A stretch of 64,000 bases of DNA from Flavobacteriales bacterium (GCA_019638085.1 JAHBUL010000003.1:62001-126000); one strand, 5' to 3'; positions 16,291-25,190 are shown, counted from the first letter of the stretch. Numbers and translations are program-made. The notes: generated from the sequence alone by a model not told the origin.

Positions 16291-17340
16291 ATGCACCGCA
16301 TCCTTCCTCTGCTGCTTGTGATGTGCGTAACAGGGCCAGCCCACGCGCAACCGCAGTTCCCGGATCTCACCTTCACGGTGGTGCGCAACGCACAGGGTAG
16401 GCCGATGCGTGGACCGCTGATCGACCTGGAGGCCTTACGGGGGATCAAGCACAAGCCCAATGCCGTACCGTGGTCCGTGGAGATGTATTTCACCGTGTCG
16501 AAGGACTATCCCTATGGCGATGAGGAAATAGGTGGGCAGGAACATTGGTTCCTTCCCGCCACACCCGTACCCGGTGACCGGAAGGATCGCGTGCAGTTCG
16601 CGGTGCTCGATTGCTATTGCACGGACCAATACTTCGTGATCAGGCAAGGGGCATCCACGATGCGCATCGACCTGCCGGATCCTGGTGCTGAGCGTACCGC
16701 ACTATACGAACACGTGATGGCACGATCGGGTTCCGATCCATCGCCGGAGGTGATCCGCTTCCGATCCGGGCGCTTCACCTATGCGGAGTTGGCGCATGAA
16801 GCAGGGTACGGGAAATTGGAGGCACGCCTCGCGGCCGGGATCAAGGATGCCACAGCAGCGGCCGATATGAAGCGGCTTGCTGAACTGGCTGAATACTACC
16901 GCGACCAACCACCGCCAGCTCTGCCGACCGAGCCAACCATCCCGTCACCAACGACGGAGGAACAATGGGCAGCATTCTGGACAGAGCAGCCGCCGTTGAA
17001 GGAAGCCCGTATCGTGAACGTGAACGGGGACACGGTGCAGGTCAGCATCACGGGCCGCATCATGCTCACCGGCGATTGCTCCAGCAGCATGCCGCTCTTT
17101 GGCATGGAGATGCGCACCGATAGCGGATGGGTGGAACGTTTACCATTGGAGTTGGTCCAAATGGATTGTGGTCTACCGTGGGGGGATTGGGAGGAACGCA
17201 CCCTTGTTCTTTCGCTGGGCTACTGGCTCAGTGTACGTGCACCGGCAGGGAAGAAGGAACCGGCGCCGGGAACCTACCGTTTGCTCTTCATGGGTGGTAA
17301 CATGGAGCCCTTCGCGAGTGAGGCGTTCCTGGTGAAGTGA
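16291..17340 (+). CDS. Secreted hypothetical protein, 349 aa
   Basis: The signal peptide MHRILPLLLVMCVTGPAHAQ is followed by a beta-rich N-terminal domain (ARPMRG to about 130), a helical linker (about 150-215, LAAGIKDATAAADMKRLAELA) and a C-terminal domain with strands such as GDTVQVSITGRIM and YWLSVRAPAGKKEPAPGTYR. It is not recognised. No lipobox or T9SS sorting signal, so probably periplasmic. Confidence 0.65.
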   Translation: MHRILPLLLVMCVTGPAHAQPQFPDLTFTVVRNAQGRPMRGPLIDLEALRGIKHKPNAVPWSVEMYFTVSKDYPYGDEEIGGQEHWFLPATPVPGDRKDRVQFAVLDCYCTDQYFVIRQGASTMRIDLPDPGAERTALYEHVMARSGSDPSPEVIRFRSGRFTYAELAHEAGYGKLEARLAAGIKDATAAADMKRLAELAEYYRDQPPPALPTEPTIPSPTTEEQWAAFWTEQPPLKEARIVNVNGDTVQVSITGRIMLTGDCSSSMPLFGMEMRTDSGWVERLPLELVQMDCGLPWGDWEERTLVLSLGYWLSVRAPAGKKEPAPGTYRLLFMGGNMEPFASEAFLVK

Positions 17341-17418
17341 TCGCCGTGGTCGATCACTGACCATTGGACCAAGCGCAGCTCCTGCACCTCCACCGATCGC
17401 CGTACGTTGCGGTCCGAA

Positions 17419-18681
17419 ATGCAGGAAACGCCGCAACTGAGCGCACGGGCCCGCGCAAGCATGCTCTTCGCCTTGATCGTCTCCGGTGAAGCGATCTTCT
17501 TCCTGCCTTTCGTCATTCCCCGCGTGTTCCGCCCCACCTTTTTGGAAGTGTTCGACATCACCAATTTGGAGCTGGGCGCCTTCTTTTCCGTGTATGGCGT
17601 AGTGGCCATGGTCTCCTATTTCCTCGGCGGCCCCGTGGCGGACAGGTATCCGGCGCGGCTGCTGATGTCGATCGCACTGGCCTCCACGGCCATGGGCGGG
17701 CTGCTGCTCTACTTCGTGCCCGACCCCACGGGCATGTTCTGGCTCTACGGCTGCTGGGGCGCCACCACCATCCTGCTGTTCTGGGCGGCGATGATGCGGG
17801 CCACGCGCGTGCTGGGCGGTACGCAAGCGCAAGGCACCACCTTCGGCATGCTCGATGGCGGGCGCGGACTGGTTGCTGCGGTGGTGGGCTCGCTCGCCGT
17901 GGCCGTGTTCGCGTATGCACTTCCGGCGGATGTTAGCCCAGTGGATCCAGCGCAACGGACCGCCGCTTTCCGGGATGTCATCCTCTTCTTCAGCGCCTGC
18001 GTGTTCGGCTCCGCGCTCCTGGTCCTTGTTCTATTGTGGCCGCTGGAAAAGGTCGCGGAACGTGCCCCTGTGGAAGGTGCATGGCAACACCTGCGGCGGG
18101 TGTTGCGCCTGCCTGCCGTGTGGTTGCAGGCGGTCATCATCGTATGCGCATACAGCGGCTATCGCATCGCGGACGATTTTCCCCTGCTGGCGAAGGATCT
18201 GTTGGGCTACGACGAGGTGAGCGCGGCCGGCCTGGCCACCATGGCCTTGTGGATCCGCCCGGTGGCCGCCGTGGGTGCGGGCCTTTTGGCGGACCGCTTC
18301 AGTACTTCCGGCATGACGTTGCTCTGCTTCGCACTGCTGCTGGGCAGTGGCCTGCTCATTGGCCTCGGGCCGTTGGGGATGGACCCCGTGGTGCCGGTGT
18401 ACCTCGCGGTGATCACCACGGCACTCGGTGTGTTCGCGTTGCGCGGCCTCTACTTCGCCATCATGGAAGAGGGCAAGATCCCCATGGAGGTGACCGGCAC
18501 CGCCGTGGGTGTGGCCTCGGTGGTGGGTTTCCTCCCCGATGTGTACATGGGCCCGGTGATGGGCGTGTTGCTGGATGACCACCCCGGCGTACGGGGCCAC
18601 CAGTTGGTATTCCTGGTGCTGGCCGGTTTTGCGCTGCTCGGCCTATTGGCTACGTGGATCTTCCGCCGCGTGGTACGATGA
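17419..18681 (+). CDS. MFS transporter
   Basis: A 420-residue membrane protein starting MQETPQLSARARASMLFALI, with about 12 membrane helices in two halves. The loop between helices 2 and 3 carries the MFS motif GGPVADRYPARLLM; a related GAGLLADRFSTSGM lies in the second half (helix 8/9). A central loop (about 200-220) separates the halves. The family imports or exports small molecules by ion-coupled rocking; the closest feel is nitrate/sugar-type MFS, but the substrate cannot be inferred. Confidence 0.87.
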   Translation: MQETPQLSARARASMLFALIVSGEAIFFLPFVIPRVFRPTFLEVFDITNLELGAFFSVYGVVAMVSYFLGGPVADRYPARLLMSIALASTAMGGLLLYFVPDPTGMFWLYGCWGATTILLFWAAMMRATRVLGGTQAQGTTFGMLDGGRGLVAAVVGSLAVAVFAYALPADVSPVDPAQRTAAFRDVILFFSACVFGSALLVLVLLWPLEKVAERAPVEGAWQHLRRVLRLPAVWLQAVIIVCAYSGYRIADDFPLLAKDLLGYDEVSAAGLATMALWIRPVAAVGAGLLADRFSTSGMTLLCFALLLGSGLLIGLGPLGMDPVVPVYLAVITTALGVFALRGLYFAIMEEGKIPMEVTGTAVGVASVVGFLPDVYMGPVMGVLLDDHPGVRGHQLVFLVLAGFALLGLLATWIFRRVVR

Positions 18682-18740
18682 AGGAAGGCCAGGGGAGAAG
18701 GAGGAGGTCCGAAAGCCTGCGGAAGGGGTATGCTTCCTCT

Positions 18741-19421
18741 TTAGACTGCACGGCGAAGCCGCTCCAAGCGGACCGGGAAACCTTGACCCCAGGAGACGTA
18801 GCGGTTACATGTCGACTTCGCGGAAGTGGGGTTGGTGGCCGTGAAGTAGCGGCGCAACTCCAGGAATCCCCGCAAGCGGCGTAGGAAGGGGTTCTTCTTC
18901 GCCATCTTTTCGTCATAGAAGGTGGATATGTCCACCACTGTGTCCCGGAAGATCATGCAGCCCAACAGATAGCCATCCTCCACGGCGCTGGCCACGGCCG
19001 GCCTGCCCTTGTAGCGGCTGGGCTCGCACGCCTTGTCGTAGTTGCGCAGGTGCATTCGCTTCAAACCTCCGATCAGATCGGTATCCTCGAGGTATCGCTC
19101 CAGATAACGCGCCAACACATGTGGTCGCAAGTAGGTCATGGGGCCTTCGGCATCGATCTGCATGGCGTGTACGCCATCCTTGGTCAGGTACCAGGCCAAT
19201 GGGTAAAGCACCGTCTTGGTAGCACTGATGGTGAGCACGTACAGCCACTGGATCTCATCGGGAGAAGTGAATTCGCCGGACTCCACACGAATGCCCCGGC
19301 CACGCCTCCTGTGGTGGCGCTCCATGTCCGCGAACCGCTCCGCCACATGGCGTTGCAGCACCAGCACGTCCTTGCGCAGGGCGGCGGCGATGTCGGCCAA
19401 GGTCATTCCGGAGTTGATCAT
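18741..19421 (-). CDS. Hypothetical protein, 226 aa
   Basis: Starts MINSGMTLADIAAALRKDVL, a helix-turn-helix-like opening, followed by a mixed alpha/beta domain (WLYVLTISATKTVLYPLAWY, then HVLARYLERYLEDTDLIGGL) and a basic C-terminal tail (FLRRLRGFLELRRYF). No family recognised. The pattern HxxxRYxxR..D has a weak similarity to short SEC-C or HTH-replication proteins, not enough to name it. It points away from the HPF-like gene. Confidence 0.6.
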   Translation of the reverse strand: MINSGMTLADIAAALRKDVLVLQRHVAERFADMERHHRRRGRGIRVESGEFTSPDEIQWLYVLTISATKTVLYPLAWYLTKDGVHAMQIDAEGPMTYLRPHVLARYLERYLEDTDLIGGLKRMHLRNYDKACEPSRYKGRPAVASAVEDGYLLGCMIFRDTVVDISTFYDEKMAKKNPFLRRLRGFLELRRYFTATNPTSAKSTCNRYVSWGQGFPVRLERLRRAV

Positions 19422-19557
19422 TGCACATGGTGTGTCGCTGCTCTTCTACGGGAATTGACGGGAGGGGTTCAGGCCGAGCCGGCCGTTTCGCGGCACGTTC
19501 GTATGAAATGTGCTTACTGCAGCACAACTAGGGCGGTTTCCACCCTATCTTTAGTGC

Positions 19558-19896
19558 ATGCATATCCAGATCAACACCGATAGGAACATTGAGAACAACG
19601 AGGCCTTGGCCACCCACGTGCGCACTGTGGTGGAGAAGGCCTTGGAACATTTTGCCGAGCGCATCACCCGGGTGGAAGTACACCTGAGCGACGAGAACGC
19701 TGACAAGAGCGGAACGCATGATCATACCTGTACCATGGAGGCGCGGCCCAATGGCATGGACCCGTTTGCCGCCACGCACAAGGCAGCCAATGTCCATCAA
19801 GCAGTGGACGGTGCGGCGGAACGGCTGGCGAACAAGCTGCGCACCCGCTTCGGCAGGTTGGACGACCGCCAAGGAGCGGCCAGACTGCCTTCCTAG
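19558..19896 (+). CDS. HPF/RaiA-like ribosome-associated protein
   Basis: A 112-residue protein starting MHIQINTDRNIENNEALATH. The order VEKALEHFAERITRVEVHLSDEN, then HTCTMEARPNGMDPFAATHKAANVHQAVDGAAERLANKLRTRFGRL matches the RaiA/HPF fold, which binds the ribosomal decoding region and silences ribosomes in stress. It lacks the long C-terminal extension of long HPFs. A TATCTTTA box at about 19547-19554 fits the Bacteroidota -7 element but is very close to the start, giving a short or leaderless 5' UTR. Confidence 0.8.
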   Translation: MHIQINTDRNIENNEALATHVRTVVEKALEHFAERITRVEVHLSDENADKSGTHDHTCTMEARPNGMDPFAATHKAANVHQAVDGAAERLANKLRTRFGRLDDRQGAARLPS

Positions 19897-20068
19897 GAGG
19901 AACAAGGTTGATCCGTAGCGTCTCCGCTTTCACGGGGCGCAGTCCTGCATAGGCTGATTTCGGAGCTTGGCCTTATGGCCATTTACATTCACTCGGTGGC
20001 GAATAGCGGTGTTTATTCCCAACACCACGTCGGCTGCGGTGTGATGGTGACTACCTTGTAGCCAACAT

Positions 20069-20090
20069 GCTCCGGTGCTTTTGCCGGAGA
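20069..20090 (+). promoter_or_regulatory. Hairpin in the 5' UTR of the cold-shock gene
   Basis: GCTCCGGTGCTTTTGCCGGA forms a 6-bp stem (CTCCGG/CCGGAG) with an 8-nt loop 20 nt upstream of the cold-shock start. The roughly 210-nt gap before the gene has no other open frame. Cold-shock mRNAs in other bacteria often carry structured leaders; that this one is temperature-responsive is inference. Confidence 0.35.
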
Positions 20091-20106
20091 TCAACTCTCA
20101 GTAAGT

Positions 20107-20298
20107 ATGGCAAGTGGTAAAGTAAAGTTCTTCAACCCGGAAAAAGGGTTTGGTTTCATCGCTCCCGATGGAGGTGGTGAGGACGTCTTCGTGCATAAAT
20201 CCGGTACTCAGGCAGCGCTCTATGAGGACGATAAGGTGACCTACGAAGTGGAGCAGACGCCGAAAGGCCTCAGCGCAGTGAACGTGCAGAAGGCCTAG
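20107..20298 (+). CDS. Cold-shock domain protein (CspA family)
   Basis: A 63-residue single cold-shock domain starting MASGKVKFFNPEKGFGFIAP. RNP1 (KGFGFI) and RNP2 (VFVH) are both present. It is an RNA chaperone that melts structured mRNA and binds single-stranded RNA or DNA. Length and sequence are typical. It is followed by an intrinsic terminator. Confidence 0.95.
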   Translation: MASGKVKFFNPEKGFGFIAPDGGGEDVFVHKSGTQAALYEDDKVTYEVEQTPKGLSAVNVQKA

Positions 20299-20322
20299 TG
20301 CCCTCCTTGTTCCTGATACATG

Positions 20323-20356
20323 AAGCCCCGGCACGTTGCCGGGGCTTTCTTCTTTT
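20323..20356 (+). terminator. Intrinsic terminator after the cold-shock gene
   Basis: Stem AAGCCCCGGCA/TTGCCGGGGCTT with a short loop, followed by TCTTCTTTTC. A classic GC stem with a T-rich tail. Confidence 0.9.
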
Positions 20357-20429
20357 CATCTTCCATGTGCGGATGGAACCCATGAGCGTGTGCTCCACAG
20401 CCTTGCCCACTGGCTTTTCGGTAAGAAGG

Positions 20430-21236
20430 CTACTCGTACATCACCAGCAACGGCACCGTGGTATTCAGCGCCATGCGCTTCGCCACGCTGCGGTGGAACA
20501 GGCCATCCACCCAGCCCAGCTTACGGTGCAGCACTGCGAGCATACCATAGTCCCCGCTATCCAGCGAACGCATCAGGCCCACGGTCACATCACCGCTTGC
20601 TATGGACGAGCTCATGCAGTCCACTCCCTCGAACACCTTCGGAAAAGGCGGTAATACCGGCATGGGCCCGGAGTCACTTCCCTCCTTCATCACATGAACG
20701 AACTCCACGCTGGCGCTGTAGCGCTTGGCCAGTTGGGCCAGTGGAGCCAGCGCCTTCGGGTCACGTACCTCTTCCTGGTCATCCGCGTACAGGATGGTCC
20801 GGATGGGGCCGGCCTTCCAATCCGGCGGCACCACGATCACCGGACCGGTGGAATTGCGTGCCACCACTTCAGCATTGCTGCCCCACTGCAAGGCACCACC
20901 CTCGCCGCGTGTACCCATCACGATCATATCCACGGGATGGGTGCCTATGTATTCCTGGATCGCAGAGAACACGCTTCCGGTACCCACAGCCGTGCTGATG
21001 TGCATCGTTTCGCCGGGATGCAGTGCGCGGATCTCCGTTGTCAGTTCGTTCAGTTCTTCTTGCGCCAAGCGCTTCATATGGGTGTTGAACTCCGGGAACA
21101 GGCCCATCTTCGGTGCATCGCCGATGGTGAGCAGGAAGATGAATTCAGTTTCTGCAATGCCATAAGCATCCAGAGCGAAAAGCACCGCCTTGCGGGAGCC
21201 TTCGCTTATGTCCGTGGGAATAAGGATCCGTGTCAT
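20430..21236 (-). CDS. Universal stress protein, two UspA domains (second copy)
   Basis: A 268-residue protein starting MTRILIPTDISEGSRKAVLF. The first domain contains the ATP-loop GTRGEGGALQWGSNAEVVAR and GPVIVVPPDW; the second begins RTILYADDQEE and ends VPLLVMYE without a clear ATP loop. Its layout matches the protein at 8383-9186, but sequence identity is low enough to suggest old duplication. Both end with LPLLVLRHA/VPLLVMYE-type strands. Confidence 0.9.
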   Translation of the reverse strand: MTRILIPTDISEGSRKAVLFALDAYGIAETEFIFLLTIGDAPKMGLFPEFNTHMKRLAQEELNELTTEIRALHPGETMHISTAVGTGSVFSAIQEYIGTHPVDMIVMGTRGEGGALQWGSNAEVVARNSTGPVIVVPPDWKAGPIRTILYADDQEEVRDPKALAPLAQLAKRYSASVEFVHVMKEGSDSGPMPVLPPFPKVFEGVDCMSSSIASGDVTVGLMRSLDSGDYGMLAVLHRKLGWVDGLFHRSVAKRMALNTTVPLLVMYE

Positions 21237-21417
21237 GTGTCAGTTGGCCGCCATCAGGACCGCCAATGGACAAGGATACAAATTAGCGGACGAGCGGCAT
21301 TGACGAATCTCATCACCACAAAGGAGGAAGCTCATCCTGAATACCGCAACAAGCGACTAGCTTTGAATCATATCCCAAACACATCCTGCGCTCACGCGCG
21401 ATCATATCAACAGCATC

Positions 21418-21816
21418 ATGGGCATTGCCACGACCTTCCAGGACATCTACGCGAGCATCGGTTATCTCTTCTACAGCATTGCCGCCAGCGACGGCAAGAT
21501 CGCACCCGCCGAAAAGCAGAAGCTGAAGCAGCAGATGGATAAGCACTGGCTGCCGTTGGAGGCCAGCCTCGACGACTTCGGCACGGATTCCGCGCACTAC
21601 ATCACTATCAGTTTCGATTTCGCCATGGCCGAGGAGATGGATGCCGACAGGGCCTTCCAGAGCTTCCGTGATCAGTACAGGCTCGCCCCGGAACGTTTCA
21701 CCAAGGCCATGAAGGAGCTGGTCCTGAAAACGGCCTCCGGGATCGCTGACGCGTTCTATGGAACCAACAAAGCGGAGCAGCAGCGTTTGGGTGAGTTGAA
21801 GAAGATGCTGAACTGA
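21418..21816 (+). CDS. TerB-like helical protein, 132 aa
   Basis: Starts MGIATTFQDIYASIGYLFYS. IAASDGKIAPAEKQKLKQQM is the typical first helix pair of TerB/DjlA-like domains, which place acidic residues for metal binding. The rest is helical (FRDQYRLAPERFTKAMKELV) and ends EQQRLGELKKMLN. It may act in membrane stress or metal response; no partner gene of the Ter type is nearby. Confidence 0.65.
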   Translation: MGIATTFQDIYASIGYLFYSIAASDGKIAPAEKQKLKQQMDKHWLPLEASLDDFGTDSAHYITISFDFAMAEEMDADRAFQSFRDQYRLAPERFTKAMKELVLKTASGIADAFYGTNKAEQQRLGELKKMLN

Positions 21817-21894
21817 CGCATAAGGTCACGGGATCCAGACATCAAGATCAAAGTGTCGAACCACGATCACGCTTCCGGTCCATTCTTTCGTCCA

Positions 21895-22353
21895 ATGATC
21901 ATTCCCATTGTGCGCTTCCTGCTCTTGTTGACAGGTGCGATGGTGGTCGGCACCCTGTTCGCCATTTGGGTCGGTGCGGACCCGCGCGGTTTTTCATACA
22001 CCACCTTCGTGGAGCAGCACCAAGCTGCAGTGCGGGGCCTCAACATGGTGGTCCCCGTGCTTGGCTTGGACACCATACTGCTCACCTTGCTCTTGGCCTA
22101 CCTGCAGCGCGCATGGCACAGCCAAATGGTGATCTTGTTTGTGGCCACTGGCTTCCTCTTGATCGCCGGGCTGATCACGCACTATGGCAACCAGTCCATT
22201 GATGCGGAGGTGATGGGCTGGACGGTGGATAGCCCGCCGCCTACATGGGAAGCCCTGCGCGACCGCTGGTGGCAGCTGCACGTGCAACGCCTGATCGCCG
22301 GTGTGATCGGCTATACGCTGATAGTGATCGCGGTCCTGCGGAGGCGGGTCTAG
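21895..22353 (+). CDS. Four-helix membrane protein, DUF1772-like (paralogue 2)
   Basis: The frame is open from 21853 (MSNHDHASGPFF); the later ATG at 21895 (MIIPIVRFLLLLTGAMVVGT) matches the start of the paralogue at 11290. Four helices, with the shared segment ADPRGFSYTTFVEQHQAAVRG between helices 1 and 2 and EALRDRWWQLHVQRLIAGVIGYT before helix 4. It probably has the same role as paralogue 1. Start choice between 21853 and 21895 is uncertain. Confidence 0.75.
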   Translation: MIIPIVRFLLLLTGAMVVGTLFAIWVGADPRGFSYTTFVEQHQAAVRGLNMVVPVLGLDTILLTLLLAYLQRAWHSQMVILFVATGFLLIAGLITHYGNQSIDAEVMGWTVDSPPPTWEALRDRWWQLHVQRLIAGVIGYTLIVIAVLRRRV

Positions 22354-22402
22354 AAGGTCAGGAGATCGATCCACCGCGTTTCAACGCCGGCGGCTACGGT
22401 GC

Positions 22403-23323
22403 TCACACGTTCCGCAACCATTCCTTCGCATCCGCCGCATACATCCAGGCCACCCAGCCGTAATGGCAATAGACCAGCGCTTCCTCATAGCTGCCCGGCG
22501 AATAGTTCGATGCGATCTCCTTGGGTTCCTCCGGTGCCAATAGCATGGGGACAATGTGCCGGTTCTCGGCCATGGCCTGCTTGAGCAACTTGGTGGTCGC
22601 CGGGCCGGGGCCTACGGAAACGAAGCTGGCCAGCGTCCTGTTGAAGCGCATGAAAGCGCTTTCCTCCTCATCGAACTGCTTGTCGATCTCCCGGAACCTT
22701 TCCGGATGGGTAACAGCCATGAAAAGGCTCAACGGATAGCGCACGCCCTGGTTGTCCATGGGGTTCAGCATAAGCAGGTGGTCCCATATTGCAATGGAAC
22801 CATCCAAGCGTCCCGTGAAGTACAGGCGATCGGCAAGTTTCTGGAAACAGCGCATGTAGGGCCTTGTCTCGTGAAAGCCCCAGCACCGGCCCGTGTATTT
22901 TTCCACATCCTCCGGGTCCAGGAAAAAGCGCTCCTCACCGATGGTGACCACCCGGTCGTAGAATGCGATGGCGATGGATGGATGCTCTTCCATGTCGCCT
23001 AAGTATTCAAGTGCTACCATGCACTCCGGGTCCATGTCCAGGGCCTGCTCCACTACCTTCCTGCCTTTCGCGGGGGGAAGCGAATAGGCGCTCATCGCCA
23101 GTTCCTCGGCCTTCTCCGCATCGGTCTCCGGCTCGAACTCCGGGATGGGTTCGGCCATGAATTTTTCGAAGAAGGCATTGATATCGGCTTCACTCTTGAA
23201 GTCCTGCTTGGCCAACAGTTTTTGCAGGTCGTGCATGGCATCCATGCCGTTCCGATACAGATCGGAAGTCACGGTGTCCTTTTTCTTCGCCGCCTTTTTC
23301 GGCTGGCTTGCTTTCTTGGCCAT
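22403..23323 (-). CDS. TPR-like hypothetical protein downstream of rtcB
   Basis: A 306-residue soluble protein starting MAKKASQPKKAAKKKDTVTS, with a Lys-rich N-terminal tail. Helical repeat segments follow: AKGRKVVEQALDMDPECMVALEYLGDMEEHPSIAIAFYDR and LNPMDNQGVRYPLSLFMAV, the latter typical of TPR-like proteins of the ST7 type. Its C-terminus is acidic/aromatic (EEALVYCHYGWVAWMY). It starts 59 nt after the rtcB stop on the same strand, so it may be the last gene of that transcript. Role unknown. Confidence 0.65.
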   Translation of the reverse strand: MAKKASQPKKAAKKKDTVTSDLYRNGMDAMHDLQKLLAKQDFKSEADINAFFEKFMAEPIPEFEPETDAEKAEELAMSAYSLPPAKGRKVVEQALDMDPECMVALEYLGDMEEHPSIAIAFYDRVVTIGEERFFLDPEDVEKYTGRCWGFHETRPYMRCFQKLADRLYFTGRLDGSIAIWDHLLMLNPMDNQGVRYPLSLFMAVTHPERFREIDKQFDEEESAFMRFNRTLASFVSVGPGPATTKLLKQAMAENRHIVPMLLAPEEPKEIASNYSPGSYEEALVYCHYGWVAWMYAADAKEWLRNV

Positions 23324-23381
23324 GGGTCCGCTTTATTTTTCGTTGTTGTTGCAAAGTAATGGGTTGCTCATGGAGTAGGCC

Positions 23382-24797
23382 TCAATCTTCCGCCGGACTT
23401 CCGTCACCGCACATGCGCACCACTTTGGGCGTGAAGGTGCCCATCACCTCCACCAGGTCGCGTTGGCTGTTCATCACGGTGTGAATGTCCTTGTAGGCCA
23501 TGGGCGCTTCATCCAGCCCGGCACCGATCAGGTCCACATCATGTTTCTTCAACATCTGCTTCACTTCCTTGGAAGTGATGGTGGCCTTGGCCCGGGTGCG
23601 GCTCATGGTACGTCCTGCGCCGTGGCTGGCACTGGCGATGCTTTCGGCCTTGCCGGTACCACGTACGATGAAGCCGGGTGCCGTCATGCTGCCGGGGATC
23701 ACGCCAAGCACGCCTTTGCCCGCGGGCGTGGCGCCCTTGCGGTGTACGATCAGTTCGCGGCCACCATGCATTTCCTTCCAGGCGAAATTGTGATGATTCT
23801 CCACCGTGGCCACGGGCCGTTCGCCCAAGGCCTTGAAGATGCGTGCATGGATCTGCTGGTGGTTGGCCGAGGCGTAGTCGCCCGCCAGTTGCATCGCCGC
23901 CCAGTATTCCTGTCCCTCGGCGCTGTCCAGTGAGAGCCATGCGAGGTTCTGCGCTTCCGCCGGCAGCTTGCACAATTCCTTGGCCAGGCGCGTGTAGTGC
24001 TGAGCGATGTTCGCACCCAGCCCACGCGATCCGCTGTGCGAAAGCAGCCCCACATATTCACCCACGGGCAGGCCGAATTCGTTGTGTACATCCGTGATCG
24101 CGACCACACCGAATTCCACGAAGTGGTTACCGCTGCCGCTGGACCCGATCTGCTGCCATGCGCGATCCTTCAGTTGTTTCACGATCGGGATGGTGTCGAA
24201 CTCCGCGCGCTCCAGCACGGGGTGGTCCATCCGCACCTCATGCACAGCGCGCCCGAAGCGGGTGTGCTCGAGGAGCAGACGTTTATGGTCGGCACGGTAT
24301 TGCTCCAACTTTTCGGGTGCCATGTTGAAGATGCTGAGGCTCATGCGGCAACCGATGTCCATGCCGACGCCGTAGGGGATCACTGCATTTTCAGTGGCCA
24401 GCACGCCACCAATGGGCAGCCCGTAGCCTTGGTGTGCATCGGGCATCAGCGCACCGGCCACGGTAATGGGCAGCTTCATGGCGGTCTCCATCTGCTGGAT
24501 GGCACCCTGCTCGATATGTTCCGCTCCGTAAATGCGATGCTCTTTCCGGGGAAGCAGCTCGTGCTGGTCCGCGGTCTTGCGGTCCGCGCCGGTCAACGCA
24601 TGCGCGATGGGTGCGTAGTGTTCGTGCTCACTGAATGAGTCGGGTTCCGCCAAGATCTGCTTGAGCACATCGAGCGCGTCCTCCTTCTTCATCCCGCGGT
24701 GATGCTTCACCATCACATTGATCGCAATACCGATCGCGCGGCTTTCGTGGAAGCCGATGGCGATGAGGTCCTTGCCGTGGAGTTTGAGGCGTTTCAT
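23382..24797 (-). CDS. rtcB: RNA-splicing ligase RtcB
   Basis: A 471-residue enzyme starting MKRLKLHGKDLIAIGFHESR. RtcB joins RNA ends bearing 2',3'-cyclic phosphate or 3'-phosphate to a 5'-OH, using GTP and Mn. Metal- and GTP-site motifs are in place: GVGMDIGCRMS with the Cys ligand, GSSGSGNHFVEFG, LLSHSGSRGLGANIA, and ASASHGAGRTMSRTRA with the His that takes GMP. The frame is open from 24917, but that leader spans a tRNA-like gene, so the ATG at 24797 is the start. It lies downstream of four tRNA-like genes and a slipin gene on the same strand. No archease gene is seen in the window. Confidence 0.96.
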   Translation of the reverse strand: MKRLKLHGKDLIAIGFHESRAIGIAINVMVKHHRGMKKEDALDVLKQILAEPDSFSEHEHYAPIAHALTGADRKTADQHELLPRKEHRIYGAEHIEQGAIQQMETAMKLPITVAGALMPDAHQGYGLPIGGVLATENAVIPYGVGMDIGCRMSLSIFNMAPEKLEQYRADHKRLLLEHTRFGRAVHEVRMDHPVLERAEFDTIPIVKQLKDRAWQQIGSSGSGNHFVEFGVVAITDVHNEFGLPVGEYVGLLSHSGSRGLGANIAQHYTRLAKELCKLPAEAQNLAWLSLDSAEGQEYWAAMQLAGDYASANHQQIHARIFKALGERPVATVENHHNFAWKEMHGGRELIVHRKGATPAGKGVLGVIPGSMTAPGFIVRGTGKAESIASASHGAGRTMSRTRAKATITSKEVKQMLKKHDVDLIGAGLDEAPMAYKDIHTVMNSQRDLVEVMGTFTPKVVRMCGDGSPAED

Positions 24798-24837
24798 ATT
24801 CGTTGTTCTAAAGATGGCCTTTTCTTTCGATCGTAAG

Positions 24838-24921
24838 TGGAAGTCGCAGGATTCGGACCTGATCAGCCCGAAGGCACCGGTTTTACAGACCTGCCCAGCT
24901 CTCCAACACTGGCGCACTTCC
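24838..24921 (-). tRNA. tRNA-Tyr(GUA)-like, class II
   Basis: An 84-nt unit. Acceptor GGAAGTG/GACTTCC (6 pairs, one G-G), D arm CCAG/CTGG, anticodon stem CAGGT/ACCGG with one mismatch and loop CTGTAAA, so GUA, long variable arm with the hairpin GCC-TTCG-GGC, T arm CAGG/CCTG closed by a mismatch. Departures from normal tRNAs: position 8 is C instead of T, and the T loop is TCCGAAT, so T55 is lost. CCA is not encoded. It begins 3 nt after the Phe-like unit and ends 40 nt before rtcB. It may be a tRNA mimic and not a translation tRNA. Confidence 0.75.
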
Positions 24922-24924
24922 GTG

Positions 24925-24995
24925 TGGAAGAGGATGGGATCGAACCATCACCTGCGGTGTTTCAGACCGCCGCTCTACCCTTGAGCTGCTCTTCC
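24925..24995 (-). tRNA. tRNA-Phe(GAA)-like
   Basis: A 71-nt unit. Acceptor GGAAGAG/CTCTTCC fully paired, D arm GCTC/GAGC with loop AAGGGTA, anticodon stem GCGGT/ACCGC with loop CTGAAAC (GAA), 4-nt variable loop AGGT, T arm GATGG/CCATC with loop TTCGATC. Position 8 is C, not the near-universal T. CCA is not encoded. All stems are perfect, so the structure is conserved even though a tertiary-contact base is changed. Confidence 0.85.
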
Positions 24996-25040
24996 TTCGG
25001 TCGCCATAGTCCGCCGATAGGGGGACGACGGCGGCCTTCG

Positions 25041-25112
25041 TTGGCCCGGCGGGACTCGAACCCGCACCCCTCGGTTAAGAGCCGAGTAGTCTTCCATACG
25101 ACCTCCAAGCCA
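25041..25112 (-). tRNA. tRNA-Lys(CUU)-like
   Basis: A 72-nt unit. Acceptor TGGCTTG/CGGGCCA (two G-T pairs), D arm GGTC/GACT, anticodon stem CTCGG/CCGAG with loop CTCTTAA (CUU), 4-nt variable loop, T arm GCGGG/CCCGC with loop TTCGAGT. Position 8 is G and position 14 is G, whereas T8 and A14 are near universal. The unit starts with T1. The downstream spacer (about 25013-25036) carries a CCGCCG/CGGCGG hairpin. Confidence 0.8.
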
Positions 25113-25190
25113 GTGTTTATCATTCGCATTCATCAGCGCTTCATCATCATGATCCGCGTCATCAGCGTTCCATTTTCTTATCGCACTTTG

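Noticed and set aside
24798-24917. A 40-residue N-terminal extension of RtcB
   Set aside because: It is read through the tRNA-Tyr-like unit and does not match RtcB proteins.
24838-24995. Permuted reading of the Phe/Tyr pair (CTTCC-ACAC-GGAAG)
   Set aside because: The acceptor ends are complementary across the gap, but the anticodon stems pair only in the linear order, so these are linear tRNA-like units.
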